A stretch of DNA of 64,000 nt, from the NCBI GenBank assembly GCA_902599315.1, contig CACKEY010000001.1, forward strand, positions 299,328-363,327. Direction: 5' to 3'. Made by a program: the position numbers and the translations under genes. Below are positions 18,336-27,941 of the stretch, in pieces; positions within the stretch are counted from its first letter, which is position 1; the number at the start of each line of letters is the position of its first letter. The notes beneath the pieces were generated by a model. That model saw only the letters and a list, made by a program, of their open reading frames with translations, made no database searches and was not told where the DNA came from. The stretch comes from an uncultured SAR86 cluster bacterium (GTDB lineage Bacteria; Pseudomonadota; Gammaproteobacteria; Magnimaribacterales; D2472).

Positions 18336-19103
18336 TCAAATGTCAATAACTCTAAAAATTGAAATAAATTCCTCAATTGATAGTTCTTGTGCTCTTGAAA
18401 GTGGGTTGATAGCAAGTTGTTGAAAATCAATATCAAATTTCTTTAGGTTATTCTTAATGCTTTTCCTTTTATTTGCAAAAGATTGATCTATTAAAGTAGA
18501 GAATTTTATATATTCGTTTTTTGAAATGTATGGCGCTGATCGAGGTATTAATCTAACAAAAGAAGACTTAACTTTAGGTTTGATATCGAAGGATTCTGGC
18601 GGAACATCAAATAGTATATCGGTTTGGAAAAAAGCAGAAATCTTTACTCCTAGTCTGCCCCAGTCGCCTGAAAGGTGTGAGGCGCAAATTCTATTAGCAA
18701 CTTCTTTTTGTACCAAAAAATGTATATCTTCAATCGCATTAAAATATTTTAATAACTTCAAAATTATCTGAGTAGAAATATTGTATGGAAGATTCCCCAC
18801 GATCCTATGCTTTTTTGTACTTAAAAAATTTAAAGATTCTTTTAGTACATCACCATGTATAAATTGATATTTAGAAGTACTATATTTCTGCTTAAGCATA
18901 TCTATATTTTTTTGATCAATATCCATTGCAATAATTTTTATACTTTGACTCATTAATTTCTCGGTGAGAGCCCCTTTACCAGGACCAATTTCAAAAAACA
19001 AATTATTTTTTTGGGGATTTATAGCTTGCTCAATCTCAAATAAAATTACAGGATCGATAAGGTAGTTTTGACCTAATTTTCGTCTTTGAGACCTATCACT
19101 CAT
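18336..19103 (-). CDS. rsmA: 16S rRNA (adenine1518/1519-N6) dimethyltransferase
   Basis: KsgA/RsmA dimethylates two adjacent adenosines in helix 45 of 16S rRNA. The protein is 255 residues with RRKLGQNYLIDP at the start, the SAM-binding loop EIGPGKGALTEKL, and the catalytic NLPYNIS motif. It overlaps pdxA by four bases and abuts apaH, giving the conserved surA-pdxA-ksgA-apaH order. Synonym: ksgA. Confidence 0.96.
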   Translation of the reverse strand: MSDRSQRRKLGQNYLIDPVILFEIEQAINPQKNNLFFEIGPGKGALTEKLMSQSIKIIAMDIDQKNIDMLKQKYSTSKYQFIHGDVLKESLNFLSTKKHRIVGNLPYNISTQIILKLLKYFNAIEDIHFLVQKEVANRICASHLSGDWGRLGVKISAFFQTDILFDVPPESFDIKPKVKSSFVRLIPRSAPYISKNEYIKFSTLIDQSFANKRKSIKNNLKKFDIDFQQLAINPLSRAQELSIEEFISIFRVIDI

Positions 19104-20086
19104 TGAAGCTGCATCTCAGCAAGCATAATAGCTTCTTTAATTGATCCTAGGTTTGGTTTAATTTTGCCAGCAATATCCAGGGCTGTGCCATGATCAACAG
19201 AAGTTCTTACTAAAGGCGTACCAAGTGTAATATTAACTGCCTTTCCAAAGCTTAAAGCTTTTAATACTGGCAAAGCTTGATCGTGGTACATGGCAAGATA
19301 CGCATCAGTTTCTTTTAACTGATTGCTATTAAAAGCTGTATCTGCTGATATAGCATAGGAAACCTTAATTCCCATTTTCCTGCATATTTTTACTGCAGGA
19401 TCGATTTTTAATAACTCCTCCTCACCGATTTTACCATTTTCTCCAGCATGTGGATTTAAACCAAGAACTTTTATACGAGGATGCTTTATCTTGAAATTAT
19501 TTTTAAGACCAAAATTTAATATTTTAATTATTTCTACAAGCTTTGATTTTTGAATATTTTTTGAAACTTCTGCAAGTGGTATGTGAGTTGTGGCAAGGGC
19601 TACTTTTATATTTTTAGCTGCAAGGAGCATTACCACTTCTTTTGATTTAGTTTGCTTTTTAATCCACTCAGTATGACCTTGAAAATCTTTAAATCCACCC
19701 TCGATGATATTGCTTTTTTGTATGGGACCAGTAACCAAGCCTATTTTTTTATTTTTTAAAGCTTGATCGATTCCAAAATTTAAATTTTTAATAATATATT
19801 GGGCATTTTCAGAATTTAATTGGCCAGGAGTGAAATCTTTGCATTCAGCCACTTGTACGAATTGAACAATGCCCTTTTTATTTTGCTTAGCCGTATTTAA
19901 TGATTTAAGTTCTTTAAACTTAATGTTCAAATTTAGCGCTTTTGTTCTTGATTGAAGTAAATCTAAATCAGCAATACATATTAAATTTACATTCATTTCC
20001 TCCCAAAACTTTAGTTTAGATATGTACAGAATTGAATCCACTCCAATACCTGCAGGTTCACCGGGAGAGTAAAGTAATTGTTTCAA
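19100..20086 (-). CDS. pdxA: 4-hydroxythreonine-4-phosphate dehydrogenase
   Basis: Oxidises 4-phosphohydroxy-L-threonine in the DXP-independent branch of pyridoxal phosphate synthesis. The 328-residue sequence has the N-terminal SPGEPAGIG, the GHTEWI histidine, GLNPHAGE, and MYHDQALPVLKAL with metal/substrate ligands, all typical. It overlaps surA and ksgA by four bases on each side, so it is translationally coupled in the middle of the operon. Confidence 0.96.
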   Translation of the reverse strand: MKQLLYSPGEPAGIGVDSILYISKLKFWEEMNVNLICIADLDLLQSRTKALNLNIKFKELKSLNTAKQNKKGIVQFVQVAECKDFTPGQLNSENAQYIIKNLNFGIDQALKNKKIGLVTGPIQKSNIIEGGFKDFQGHTEWIKKQTKSKEVVMLLAAKNIKVALATTHIPLAEVSKNIQKSKLVEIIKILNFGLKNNFKIKHPRIKVLGLNPHAGENGKIGEEELLKIDPAVKICRKMGIKVSYAISADTAFNSNQLKETDAYLAMYHDQALPVLKALSFGKAVNITLGTPLVRTSVDHGTALDIAGKIKPNLGSIKEAIMLAEMQLQ

Positions 20087-21330
20087 TCTAATTCTTTAAA
20101 TTCTACAAATGCTTCAGAGCGAATAGTTCTGAGAGTATTTTCAAGCTCTTCATCAAATTTTCTGGAAAATAAAATTCCATAGGCTCTATCTTTTATCACT
20201 TCTTCAGTTAGATCCTCTGTCCGCTTATTAAGCACTTGAAGAAAATGAAAACCGAATTCTGATTCAAAAACAGGAGAAATTTCGTCAATAGGAGATGCTA
20301 GCATCATTTTCTCAAATGCAGGAGCTGTCGTACCAAGACTTAACCAATCAAGATCACCGCCTCGTGATGCTGAGCCAGGATCTTCGGAGAACTCTTTAGC
20401 AAGCAAACTAAAATCTTCTCCCGCCAGCACTCTATTTCTAACATCTTCTAGTTCTTTTTTTGTAAACATCTTATCTCTTAGCTTGGTTTCCATCATTAGT
20501 ATGTGTCGCACATTCCATTGCTCTTCAAATTTAACCAAATCACCTCTTTTATCTTCAAGCTTTAAAATATAAAAACCAGAACCAGCTTTCAAAGGTTCGG
20601 AAATAAAACCTTTCTTTTTATTTTTGAGTGCACCAGCAAATAATGAAGGCATATCGGCTAAATTTCTCCAACCCATTTCTCCACCTTTGGAAGCATTATT
20701 GCTCTTAGAGTTTGACCTTGCTAGTTCAGCAAAGTCTGAACCATCATGGATTTTTTGAATTAATTCCAAAGCTTGATTTTCAGTAGATACAAGTATTTGT
20801 CTCACAAATAACTCGGGTGATAATTGATTGATCACTCCTTCAGTTGCTAGAAAGCCATTAAGTTCTTGTTCAGTGATATCAACTTCTCTTCCAACCCTTC
20901 CTCTTTGTACTCTTTGAATAATCATTTCCTCTCTTACCTGTTCTCTTAAATCTTTATAAGACTCACCCTCAGACTCTATAGTCTCAATGAATTCTTCTAA
21001 GCTTAATTGATTATTTTGTGCAATATTTTGGAATGATGCATTGAGCTCGGTATCACTGACTCTAATACCAGCTCTGTCAGCCATTTGGAGCTGTAACTCT
21101 TGAATAATTAAGCGTTCATGCACTTGTTCCAATAGCACCTCATCCGGTGGTAAAGCAGCACCTTGTTCAGAGTACCTTTTCTTAATATTTTGCATCATGC
21201 CTTCAACTTGAGATTCAAGCACAACACCTTCCCCGACAATAATTGCAACTCTATCTAGGATTTCAATTTTTGCCATCATTAAAGGCGCCATCATAAAAAA
21301 TGGTAGCAAGATAAATATTTTTAATTTCAT
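20083..21330 (-). CDS. surA: Periplasmic chaperone/peptidyl-prolyl isomerase SurA
   Basis: Escorts outer membrane proteins across the periplasm. A signal peptide (residues 1 to about 20, ending MMA) precedes the N-terminal SurA core (VAIIVGEGVVLESQVE). Two parvulin domains follow, about residues 170-270 (FVRQILVST, GGEMGWR) and 275-385 (NVRHILMME, GGDLDWLS, FGFHFLQVL). Length 415 residues is close to the 428 of E. coli. Located between lptD and pdxA; SurA is needed for LptD folding, so the neighbourhood is functional as well as ancestral. Confidence 0.95.
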   Translation of the reverse strand: MKLKIFILLPFFMMAPLMMAKIEILDRVAIIVGEGVVLESQVEGMMQNIKKRYSEQGAALPPDEVLLEQVHERLIIQELQLQMADRAGIRVSDTELNASFQNIAQNNQLSLEEFIETIESEGESYKDLREQVREEMIIQRVQRGRVGREVDITEQELNGFLATEGVINQLSPELFVRQILVSTENQALELIQKIHDGSDFAELARSNSKSNNASKGGEMGWRNLADMPSLFAGALKNKKKGFISEPLKAGSGFYILKLEDKRGDLVKFEEQWNVRHILMMETKLRDKMFTKKELEDVRNRVLAGEDFSLLAKEFSEDPGSASRGGDLDWLSLGTTAPAFEKMMLASPIDEISPVFESEFGFHFLQVLNKRTEDLTEEVIKDRAYGILFSRKFDEELENTLRTIRSEAFVEFKELD

Positions 21331-21357
21331 TATTTTTATTTTATTCGAGTTAATTCA

Positions 21358-23676
21358 CTAAAGATCTAAAAAAGCATTAGAGAAAAACCTATTAATTCTT
21401 TTGTTTGCTCCAGTAAGACCTTTAAGTTCAAATTCAAAGTTAATTCTACTTTTGTTTTCAATTGAAATCATTTTTTCCCAATAAATTTGATTAAATTCTT
21501 GAGACTGAATATTCAAAAAATTATATTTCGAAAGTCTTTTATCAGACGCGTATATTTTAAAAGCAAGACAACAGTTTTCAAAACCGAAGCCAAAATAAGT
21601 TTCTAAATTTTTCTTCGATACTAAGTCTTTACTTATTCCACCGATAATTTTGTAACCCTTTGGCATAAGACGCTCCAGGGAAAACTCGGCATAATCTAAT
21701 TCATTTTCTATGTCTAATAGAGGAATATTTCTCTGGAAATTTCTTGATATTCTCATGTTCATGTTTGAGTATTTAACCTCTAATCCGGTTTCTCCATAAT
21801 TGAGTAAATTTCTTTTTTGAGAATAATTCGCAGCAACGTATGTTTTTAGACCATTGTTTTCAAAAGATAGCTTTGAACCAATTTGACTATCTTTTCCTAA
21901 CGGACTTCTCAACATAGCATTGATTACCCTGCTTGTTTCCAGCTCATTCTTCTTTAATAATTGAAAAGCAAATTTTTGGTTTTTATACATCTTTTTTTGC
22001 CAGCTCAATTTTGCAGCTAGAAATTCTGTGTCCGGAACCCTATCTCTCCCAAAAAAGTATTCATTTTTTAGTGCATTTAGATTACCCGAGTTACGCTGAT
22101 GAAGATCAAAAATAGGATTTAAGCTTTGATCTTTGTAATTGGTTTTCTGATAAACAAATTCAGGCATTATTAGCGAGATCCCCGAGGTCGTTGATTTTTT
22201 TAACAATGATGAAAGATTTATTTTAAAAGATGGTATTGAGGATGAAAAAGACTGCGAGTTTTTTTTATCTAGATTATATTTTTTATGTAATGTTGAACCG
22301 CTGATTGCGATGTTTAAATATTTAAAATCATAGAGAATTTCGGCTCCAATTTCAGCAATCGATCTTTTTCCAGTCTCGGAAATAGAATTATTGCTTAAAA
22401 ATTGATTTGTACTTTTATCATTATCAAAACTTGCATAATCAATCTTAGTAAAATAAGAAATTTTCGGGGTGTTTTTTAAATATTCAATATGAATGCCGGG
22501 ATTTTTAATGTACCCATTATTTATAAATGGATTTAAGCTTTGATATCCCTCTCGACTTAAGCTTACGTAAAAATTCTTTGATATGAAATTCATTGAAAAG
22601 GTTTGATTAAGATAATGATCTCTTTGATTTGCAATATTTGTAATGCTTGATGGCAAATCAAGCAATACCATAGAGTCTGATGATTTAGACCAGTCAATGT
22701 ATGTTGAAAATTTTGATAATTGCCTATTCTCTTTGAATCGAAATGCCCACCTTTGATCTTTGTTATTTCCAAAGTCTTTTTTAAATTCTTTATCTTCAGG
22801 AAAAAATATTAGATCTAAATAATTCTCAGACTCAGCGTTAGTAAGATAGCGAAAATTTCCTTCAATGCCAGCACCTCTATCATTTAGTATTCTTGGCGCA
22901 ATGGTTACATCAGATTTGTTAGATAATACCCAAAAGTAAGGCAAGAATAGGTCTAAGCCATCTGATGTGAGGTTCAACTCCGGCTCTAAAAAACCGCTTA
23001 ATCTTTTAGTTGTTGCAGGGAAGGGTAGGTACGGAAGCATAAGAACCTTTTTGTTAAAAATTTTAAGCTTCATATCTTTAATGAATCCCCGACTAGTATT
23101 TTCATCAATATTTATACTTGCAGCTTCAATTTCCCAGCCCTGGTTATTATTACTGCAAGTGGTCAGAGTGGCATTCTTAAATTTTAAAAATTCTCCTAAG
23201 TTCCCACCTAATGACTCGTAACTAATTAATAGGTTTCTTTCGCTCAGGAAAGTTATCCCATTATCAAGCTTAAGTTGTCCAGATTTTTTCTCTAAAGAAC
23301 CAGTCAAAAAATTAAAATAATTATTTGAGTGATAGATGCTCCCATTTTTTATATCTTTAACAGAATTTTGTTTTTGTATAAAAGTTGCACTATCTGCATT
23401 TATTTTGCCTTCATTCAGTCCAATGAAAACATTTCCATTTAGGTACATTTCTCCATTTGATTTAATATCCATCGAACTAGCATTTAGCACATCAGATTTA
23501 TCTTCGTTAATTAATAATGGATATTGAGGGTAACTACAATTCTGAACACGATCTTGAAAATTTAAAAAGTTGCTATCATCAGTAGCAAACATATTTCCGG
23601 ATGCAGCACAAAGAAGTATAAAAAGATATTTATATATATGCTTTATGAGGCTAAATTGTCTTTTACGGAATTTCAA
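21358..23676 (-). CDS. lptD: LPS-assembly protein LptD
   Basis: Outer membrane beta-barrel that inserts lipopolysaccharide into the outer leaflet together with LptE. The 772-residue protein has an N-terminal signal/hydrophobic stretch (about residues 14-30), an OstA-like jellyroll (DIKSNGEMYLNGNVFIG at about 70-86) and a large barrel. Four cysteines, C47, C174 and the adjacent C702-C703, fall close to the four that form the two interdomain disulfides in E. coli LptD, so redox maturation is likely the same. The LPFPATTKRLSG segment is the conserved lock near the barrel start. First gene of the leftward lptD-surA-pdxA-rsmA-apaH set. Confidence 0.94.
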   Translation of the reverse strand: MKFRKRQFSLIKHIYKYLFILLCAASGNMFATDDSNFLNFQDRVQNCSYPQYPLLINEDKSDVLNASSMDIKSNGEMYLNGNVFIGLNEGKINADSATFIQKQNSVKDIKNGSIYHSNNYFNFLTGSLEKKSGQLKLDNGITFLSERNLLISYESLGGNLGEFLKFKNATLTTCSNNNQGWEIEAASINIDENTSRGFIKDMKLKIFNKKVLMLPYLPFPATTKRLSGFLEPELNLTSDGLDLFLPYFWVLSNKSDVTIAPRILNDRGAGIEGNFRYLTNAESENYLDLIFFPEDKEFKKDFGNNKDQRWAFRFKENRQLSKFSTYIDWSKSSDSMVLLDLPSSITNIANQRDHYLNQTFSMNFISKNFYVSLSREGYQSLNPFINNGYIKNPGIHIEYLKNTPKISYFTKIDYASFDNDKSTNQFLSNNSISETGKRSIAEIGAEILYDFKYLNIAISGSTLHKKYNLDKKNSQSFSSSIPSFKINLSSLLKKSTTSGISLIMPEFVYQKTNYKDQSLNPIFDLHQRNSGNLNALKNEYFFGRDRVPDTEFLAAKLSWQKKMYKNQKFAFQLLKKNELETSRVINAMLRSPLGKDSQIGSKLSFENNGLKTYVAANYSQKRNLLNYGETGLEVKYSNMNMRISRNFQRNIPLLDIENELDYAEFSLERLMPKGYKIIGGISKDLVSKKNLETYFGFGFENCCLAFKIYASDKRLSKYNFLNIQSQEFNQIYWEKMISIENKSRINFEFELKGLTGANKRINRFFSNAFLDL

Positions 23677-23681
23677 AAATT

Positions 23682-24284
23682 TTAGGCTGAAGATGCCATT
23701 TCTTTAAGTTCTCTTAAAGTATCCTTGCCGTAAAACATTTCTTCCTCAACAAAAAATGTAGGAATTCCAAAAGCACCTTTTTCAGCAGCTTCACTGGTAT
23801 TTTTGATTAATTCTTGTTTAGTTTCATCTTTAGCAATTTCTTCTATGACAAGATCAGCATTACAGTTGTGCTTTGTTAAAAGATCATGCAGGGCTTCTGG
23901 AGTATCTAACTTCAGTGATTGTTCCCATAGCCCACTTAAGACTATTTCAAGGTAAGTTTCAAAAAATCCATGCTTTTGAGCCACTATTGCTCCCCTTATA
24001 AGAGAAATAGTATTAACAGGAAAGTGCGCATTCATTTTAAATTTTGTAATGTTATGTTCTTTCATGAACCGATTAAAAGCAGTTTCAAATTCATATTTCA
24101 TCTTATTGGGGATTTCAGCCAAGGAAACCATTGGAGGTTGGTTATTAGTCAACTTCATGATGCCGCCAAGTAGGCACGGTACGTAATTAAATTTTATGTC
24201 ATGGGTTTGTTCAATATTCTGAATTGCCTTATGACACAGATATGCATTTGGACTGGCAAAGTCAAAAATAAAATCTACATTCAT
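23682..24284 (-). CDS. DsbA-family 2-hydroxychromene-2-carboxylate isomerase-like protein
   Basis: A 200-residue thioredoxin-fold protein of the HCCA isomerase/kappa-class GST group. FDFASPNAYLCHKAI near the N-terminus carries the S/P active-site region that binds glutathione, and the C-terminal KGAFGIPTFFVEEEMFYGKD with its cis-proline is characteristic. In naphthalene degraders this family isomerises 2-hydroxychromene-2-carboxylate, but no aromatic degradation genes are nearby, so the substrate is unknown. I start at the ATG 24284, preceded by GAGG at a good distance; a GTG at 24296 is the alternative. It ends only five bases before the lptD start. Confidence 0.8.
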   Translation of the reverse strand: MNVDFIFDFASPNAYLCHKAIQNIEQTHDIKFNYVPCLLGGIMKLTNNQPPMVSLAEIPNKMKYEFETAFNRFMKEHNITKFKMNAHFPVNTISLIRGAIVAQKHGFFETYLEIVLSGLWEQSLKLDTPEALHDLLTKHNCNADLVIEEIAKDETKQELIKNTSEAAEKGAFGIPTFFVEEEMFYGKDTLRELKEMASSA

Positions 24285-24387
24285 AGTCGTCCTCACTTCT
24301 AAAGCTTATAATAACCCTTTAACTTGCATCAACCAGTTTAAAAATGCAACATCAAGCAACAATTATTGTTAACACAGGAGATACGAA

Positions 24388-25245
24388 ATGAGTTTAAAAG
24401 GAAGAGTATTATTTATTACTGGAGGCAGTAGGGGAATTGGTCTCGCAATAGGGAAGAGAGCTGCAAAAGATGGAGCTAAAGTAGTTTTAGCTGCAAAAAC
24501 TGCTGAACCCCATCCAAAACTACCAGGAACTATTTTTACTGCTGCAGACGAAATTGTTGAGGCGGGTGGTGAAGCGCTACCCATAGTTTTGGATGTTCGA
24601 GATGAAAATAATGTTATTGATGCTGTGGAACAAACAATTAGTCATTTCGGGGGTATTGATATTTGTGTAAACAATGCTTCAGCTATTTCTTTAACAACTA
24701 CGCCGGATACGGATATGAAAAGATACGATTTGATGCATCAAATTAATGGAAGGGGTACATATTTGGTAAGTAAATATTGCATTCCTCACCTTAAGCAATC
24801 TAATGGTGCTCATATATTGAACTTGGCTCCTCCTCTGGATATGAAGCCTAAGTGGTTTGGACCTCATCTTGCATATACCATGGCAAAATACACCATGAGT
24901 ATGTGTGTATTAGGAATGGCCGAGGAACTTAAGTCTGATGGTATAGCTGTAAATGGATTATGGCCGAGAACAGCTATTGCAACAGCTGCGGTTAAAAATG
25001 TTTTAGGTGGAGAGGAGCTAATGAATATCTCCAGAACTCCTGAGATTATGGCTGATGCAGCATATGAAATTTTTATTAAGGATCCAGTGAGTTTTACGGG
25101 TAATTTTTGTATTGACGATTTAGTCTTGTATGAAGCAGGCGTTAGAGATTTTAAAAAGTATGCTGATTTACCATTTGCTCAATTAGCTCTTGATTTCTTT
25201 TTACCTGAAGATACTCCTTTGCCATCGGAGATTAAAAATAGCTGA
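24388..25245 (+). CDS. Short-chain dehydrogenase, HSDL2-like
   Basis: A 285-residue SDR. The cofactor loop GGSRGIG is at residues 12-18, the NNAS loop follows LDVRDENNV and GGIDICVN, and the active site has YTMAK. The AAKTAEPHPKLPGTIFTAADEI segment is characteristic of the hydroxysteroid dehydrogenase-like 2 (HSDL2) group, associated with fatty acid metabolism; the substrate is unknown. A CAGGAG SD lies 8-9 bases before the ATG. Its end overlaps the 5' end of the next reading frame. Upstream is the divergent HCCA isomerase-like gene, with about 100 bases for both promoters. Confidence 0.85.
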   Translation: MSLKGRVLFITGGSRGIGLAIGKRAAKDGAKVVLAAKTAEPHPKLPGTIFTAADEIVEAGGEALPIVLDVRDENNVIDAVEQTISHFGGIDICVNNASAISLTTTPDTDMKRYDLMHQINGRGTYLVSKYCIPHLKQSNGAHILNLAPPLDMKPKWFGPHLAYTMAKYTMSMCVLGMAEELKSDGIAVNGLWPRTAIATAAVKNVLGGEELMNISRTPEIMADAAYEIFIKDPVSFTGNFCIDDLVLYEAGVRDFKKYADLPFAQLALDFFLPEDTPLPSEIKNS

Positions 25246-26206
25246 AGCATTAGAAAATAAGATTCTTGAATACGCTCAAGAATTCAATCAAGAATTAGCA
25301 TCCATAGAGCCTTTGAAAATTGAGGCAAGCGGAAGGAAATACTTTAGAGTTAATTCTAAAAATCTTTCCTACGTCATTTCCTTTGATGATAGACCAATTA
25401 ATGGACAGAATGTCTTTATTAATAGGGCGAATGAGCTTGCTGCTTCAAACGTAAGAGTTCCAAAGATTTTTAAACACGATACAGCAAACTTCTTAACTAT
25501 ATTAGAAGATTTAGGAGACCATTCATTAATAAATGAAAAGGATTTTTATCAAAATGAAGAACTTGTTATTTCTGCTTTAGAGTTGCTCAATAAAATGCAT
25601 CAATCCAGTCATGTTGATCTGCATTCAACATTTTGGATGGGTTTAGAATCTCATACAAAGAAATTTTCTAAAATTTTTTGCCAAGAATTTTTAAAAATTG
25701 AGATGTTTGATGAATATGAAGATATTTTTCCTGATCTTCGAACTGAAATTATGGATCAGCAATGGACAAATTGTCACTTTGATTTTGAAAGAAGAAATAT
25801 ACAATTGATAAACAACTCTGAGCTAGCACTCTTGGATTTTCAAGATTTGTGTCACGGCCCAATTGGAATTGATTTGGCTGGGATTCTCATTGATCATTAC
25901 ATTCCTTTAAACCTAGATATATTGAAGAAATATTGCAAAATCTTTGCAGAAATTTCCATTTACGAAATTTCTGCAGAAGATATTTTTAAAGCTACATTAT
26001 GGGGCGGTCTCCAGAGAAATCTTAGGATCATGGGCACCCTTACAGAACTTTATATTTTTTCTAAACGCGCATTTAGGATGAAGGATTTACCTCAAATTGT
26101 TTCTAATACTGCTTTATTATCAAAAGAATTAAATCAAGTTAAGCTTGCTAATTTCCTTCTTGATGATGTATCACAAACTTTAGATAAGGAATTATTAAAA
26201 ATATGA
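25190..26206 (+). CDS. amgK: Cell wall sugar kinase AmgK-like (MurNAc/GlcNAc 1-kinase)
   Basis: An APH-fold kinase that in pseudomonads phosphorylates the anomeric carbon of MurNAc and GlcNAc for peptidoglycan recycling. Motifs are the catalytic loop NCHFDFERRNIQL and the metal loop LLDFQDLCHGPIGIDLAG. The gene overlaps murU by four bases, the conserved amgK-murU pair, and lies downstream of lptD as in Pseudomonas. The start is uncertain: the ATG at 25190 lies 56 bases inside the SDR gene and gives a non-conserved leader of about 16 residues; a GGAG at 25227 sits before a frame region (IAEALENKIL) with no standard start codon. Total length as listed is 338 residues. Confidence 0.85.
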   Translation: MISFYLKILLCHRRLKIAEALENKILEYAQEFNQELASIEPLKIEASGRKYFRVNSKNLSYVISFDDRPINGQNVFINRANELAASNVRVPKIFKHDTANFLTILEDLGDHSLINEKDFYQNEELVISALELLNKMHQSSHVDLHSTFWMGLESHTKKFSKIFCQEFLKIEMFDEYEDIFPDLRTEIMDQQWTNCHFDFERRNIQLINNSELALLDFQDLCHGPIGIDLAGILIDHYIPLNLDILKKYCKIFAEISIYEISAEDIFKATLWGGLQRNLRIMGTLTELYIFSKRAFRMKDLPQIVSNTALLSKELNQVKLANFLLDDVSQTLDKELLKI

Positions 26207-26874
26207 AGGCTATGATTTTAGCTGCAGGCCTTGGCTCAAGAATGAAACCCCTAACTAGGGAGATTCCTAAACCTTTGCTTGATGTAAATGGATTATCCTT
26301 AATTGAATACACAATAAATAATTTAACAAATTACGGTATCAATGAATTCATCATTAATGTTTCGTATCTTGGAGAAAAAATTAAACTTGCCCTAAAATCC
26401 ATTGAGAATGCATCCAATATAATTTTTTTAGATGAACCATTTCCTTATGGAACTGGGGGCGCTTTATTGAATGCTAAGGATTATCTTGGATCTGCCCCAT
26501 TCATTTTAAGCACTTCAGATATCTTGTTTAGTCCAGATCTAACAAAAATTCCTGATAGGGTAGATACCGTTCATTTAATAGCTACCAAAAATCCTGACCA
26601 TAACAATGGAGGAGATTTTTCACTGAATGACGAATCAGTTTTTATAAATGAAGGATTCAATGATTATACTTATTCGGGAGTGTGTGTTATCAATCCTAGA
26701 GTTTTAGAAAAGCACGCTTCTAAAGATTATCCTTTCGATCTTTGGAGCACTATATTGATACCGTTAATAAAAACTTCTAAAGTTACCGGTCATTTAGATG
26801 ATTCATTTTGGATAGATGTCGGCACCCCAAATAGATTAAAGCTTGCAAGGACAGTTCTAAAAGATCAAAATTAA
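26203..26874 (+). CDS. murU: N-acetylmuramate-1-phosphate uridylyltransferase-like nucleotidyltransferase
   Basis: A 223-residue sugar-phosphate nucleotidyltransferase with the signature MILAAGLGSRMKPLT followed by PKPLLDVNG, and FPYGTGGALLNAKDYLG in the middle. Databases often label this group mannose-1-phosphate guanylyltransferase, but coupling to amgK (four-base overlap) indicates MurU, which makes UDP-MurNAc and bypasses de novo synthesis. The pair would let the cell reuse peptidoglycan sugars. Confidence 0.88.
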   Translation: MKAMILAAGLGSRMKPLTREIPKPLLDVNGLSLIEYTINNLTNYGINEFIINVSYLGEKIKLALKSIENASNIIFLDEPFPYGTGGALLNAKDYLGSAPFILSTSDILFSPDLTKIPDRVDTVHLIATKNPDHNNGGDFSLNDESVFINEGFNDYTYSGVCVINPRVLEKHASKDYPFDLWSTILIPLIKTSKVTGHLDDSFWIDVGTPNRLKLARTVLKDQN

Positions 26875-26879
26875 CAACA

Positions 26880-27545
26880 ATGAAATCTAAGTCTTTAATC
26901 GCTCCGTCTATTTTATCTGCTAATTTTGCTAGGTTAGGTGAAGAGATCAACTCAGTTATGTCTGCTGGCGCGGACTGGATACATTTTGATGTTATGGACA
27001 ATCACTATGTACCAAATCTTACAGTTGGCCCAATGGTTTGTAAGTCATTAAGAGACGATGGAATCAAGGATTTTATTGATGTGCATTTAATGATTGAGCC
27101 TGTAAACGAACTAGCAAAAAGCTTTGCAAGTGCAGGAGCAGATCTGATTAGCTTTCATCCTGAAGCAGTAGAAAGTACAAAGGATACAATAGAAATAATT
27201 AAAGAATGTTCATGCAAGGTTGGCATTGCAATAAATCCTGACACTTCTTTGTCTGTTTTGGATGATGTTGTTGATGAGATTGATTTAATTTTATTAATGA
27301 GTGTTTATCCAGGATTTGGTGGACAAGAGTTTATTGAAGATACAATTGAAAAAATTCAGGCTGCTAGAGAGCTAATAGACAAACAAGAACATAAAATTTA
27401 CTTAGAGGTTGATGGAGGTATCAACACTGAAACTATTTCAAGAGTTTCAATGGCTGGAGCAGATGTTTTTGTTGCGGGGTCTGCTATTTTTGGATCATCA
27501 GATTATGAGCAAACTATTGAAAGCTTTCGACAAAAAATTTCTTAG
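26880..27545 (+). CDS. rpe: Ribulose-phosphate 3-epimerase
   Basis: Interconverts ribulose-5-phosphate and xylulose-5-phosphate. The TIM-barrel landmarks are IAPSILSANFARLGEE, HFDVMDNHYVPNLTVGP with the metal-binding His/Asp, MSVYPGFGGQEF and LEVDGGIN. Length 221 residues is standard. It lies five bases after murU, and the DUF192 gene starts inside its last 41 bases. The rpe-trpE proximity resembles pseudomonads, where gph sits between them. Confidence 0.96.
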   Translation: MKSKSLIAPSILSANFARLGEEINSVMSAGADWIHFDVMDNHYVPNLTVGPMVCKSLRDDGIKDFIDVHLMIEPVNELAKSFASAGADLISFHPEAVESTKDTIEIIKECSCKVGIAINPDTSLSVLDDVVDEIDLILLMSVYPGFGGQEFIEDTIEKIQAARELIDKQEHKIYLEVDGGINTETISRVSMAGADVFVAGSAIFGSSDYEQTIESFRQKIS

Positions 27546-27933
27546 CCTTTTATTAATAATATTTTCTCTTTCATCGATCGCTCAGATTGATGCAACCTTT
27601 ATAAATAAAAACGTTTCTCTAACTTTAATAGTATCCAATACAGATGCTACAAGGCGTAAAGGCTTGATGAATAAAAAAATATTAGAAAAAAATACTGGTA
27701 TGATTTTTATTTGGCCATCGAGTAAAAGACAATGTATGTGGATGAAAGATACTCCACTTCCATTGAGCGTTGCATTCATTTCTAGTAATGGGAGAATTTT
27801 AGAAATTTATGATATGGTCCCTTTTTCTGAAGAATCTATCTGTTCAATTCAAAGAGCTCGAATGGCAGTTGAAGTTAATCAGGGATGGTTTAAAAAGAAT
27901 AATATTATTGTTGGAGACACAATAAATTTCTAA
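27505..27933 (+). CDS. DUF192 secreted protein
   Basis: A 142-residue protein of the DUF192 family, function unknown. From the ATG at 27505 it has a basic start and hydrophobic signal peptide (about residues 10-27, ending SSIAQ), then the DUF192 core: RRKGLMNKKILEKNTGMIF, QCMWMKDTPLPLSVAFI, and NGRILEIYDMVPF, with two cysteines flanking the core (CMWMK and SIC). Upstream starts would run further into rpe and would spoil the signal peptide. It overlaps rpe by 41 bases and precedes trpE by 8 bases, so it is probably carried in the same transcript. Confidence 0.82.
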   Translation: MSKLLKAFDKKFLSLLLIIFSLSSIAQIDATFINKNVSLTLIVSNTDATRRKGLMNKKILEKNTGMIFIWPSSKRQCMWMKDTPLPLSVAFISSNGRILEIYDMVPFSEESICSIQRARMAVEVNQGWFKKNNIIVGDTINF

Positions 27934-27941
27934 AAAACAAA

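Noticed and set aside
27934-27941. Tryptophan attenuator before trpE
   Set aside because: Only eight bases separate the DUF192 gene and trpE and no Trp-rich leader peptide is present.
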